NCBI GenBank assembly: GCA_025359105.1 | Contig: JANYHK010000013.1 | Coordinates: 1 to 36,536 of the forward strand | Origin: Myxococcales bacterium | GTDB taxonomy: Bacteria > Myxococcota_A > Polyangia > Polyangiales > Polyangiaceae | Direction: 5' to 3' | Length of the DNA stretch: 36,536 nt | Shown here: piece by piece, positions 35,104 through 36,536 of the stretch | Layout of the letters: every line of letters begins with the position of its first letter | How positions within the stretch are numbered: the first letter of the stretch is position 1 | Made by a program: the position numbers and the translations under genes | The notes under the pieces: model-generated | Seen by the model: only the letters and a program-made list of their open reading frames with translations | Databases searched by the model: none | What the model was told of the DNA's origin: nothing

Positions 35104-36536
<1,433 letters not shown>

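Overview
The window is GC-rich bacterial chromosome, roughly 70 % G+C by eye. It most likely comes from the Myxococcota, probably a Polyangiales-type myxobacterium. The evidence is the protein repertoire: a Ser/Thr kinase with a C-terminal membrane anchor, several PEGA-repeat proteins, a DUF4388 (PATAN) regulator, lipoproteins with Asp-Ala-Pro repeats, and PilZ proteins, together with strong third-position G/C in every real gene. The exact taxon is inference. No rRNA, tRNA or CRISPR array was seen.

Layout. 1-529: the end of a four-helix-bundle gene, an IS5-type transposase remnant and small repeats. 530-6085: a parallel beta-helix lipoprotein, a PilZ protein with a transmembrane helix and AMIN-like C-terminus, and a divergent propeller-like lipoprotein. 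6093-6220: four consecutive hairpins between convergent genes. 6211-7776: acyl-CoA carboxylase beta subunit. 7870-14468: an envelope island with a Ser/Thr kinase, a PEGA membrane protein, a lipoprotein with a degenerate VWA-like domain, and a convergent TPR-PEGA-beta-barrel protein. 14482-16688: a lysine-2,3-aminomutase-like radical SAM enzyme coupled to a parvulin lipoprotein. 16749-18404: a small membrane protein and UMP kinase (pyrH). 18411-22729: a tight four-gene minus-strand operon (DUF167, dapF, a receiver-GAF-degenerate GGDEF protein, a pseudo-receiver-DUF4388 protein). 22728-25518: aroC and an aroK-aroB fusion. 25601-26931: a lipoprotein and a small barrel-like protein. 26932-27125: a three-copy repeat. 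27126-29267: zapA, bioF, bioD. 29234-29917: a CcmA-like ABC ATPase. 30049-34361: MoxR, DUF58 and transglutaminase genes. 34393-34881: a hypothetical gene. 35104-36536: the C-terminal part of clpB, cut by the window edge.

The most striking observation is a pair of parS centromere sequences inside the biotin genes. One is a perfect 16/16 match to the classical parS consensus inside bioD. The other is a 15/16 match whose centre contains the GTG start codon of bioF. If ParB binds them, this segment belongs to the origin-proximal centromere region, and biotin synthesis genes carry part of the segregation machinery. A three-copy 28-bp repeat just upstream of zapA, with a palindromic core, is a second unexplained element. 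Several signalling proteins look like catalytically dead relatives of c-di-GMP or two-component modules, and the PilZ-AMIN protein physically links a cytoplasmic second-messenger domain to the periplasm.
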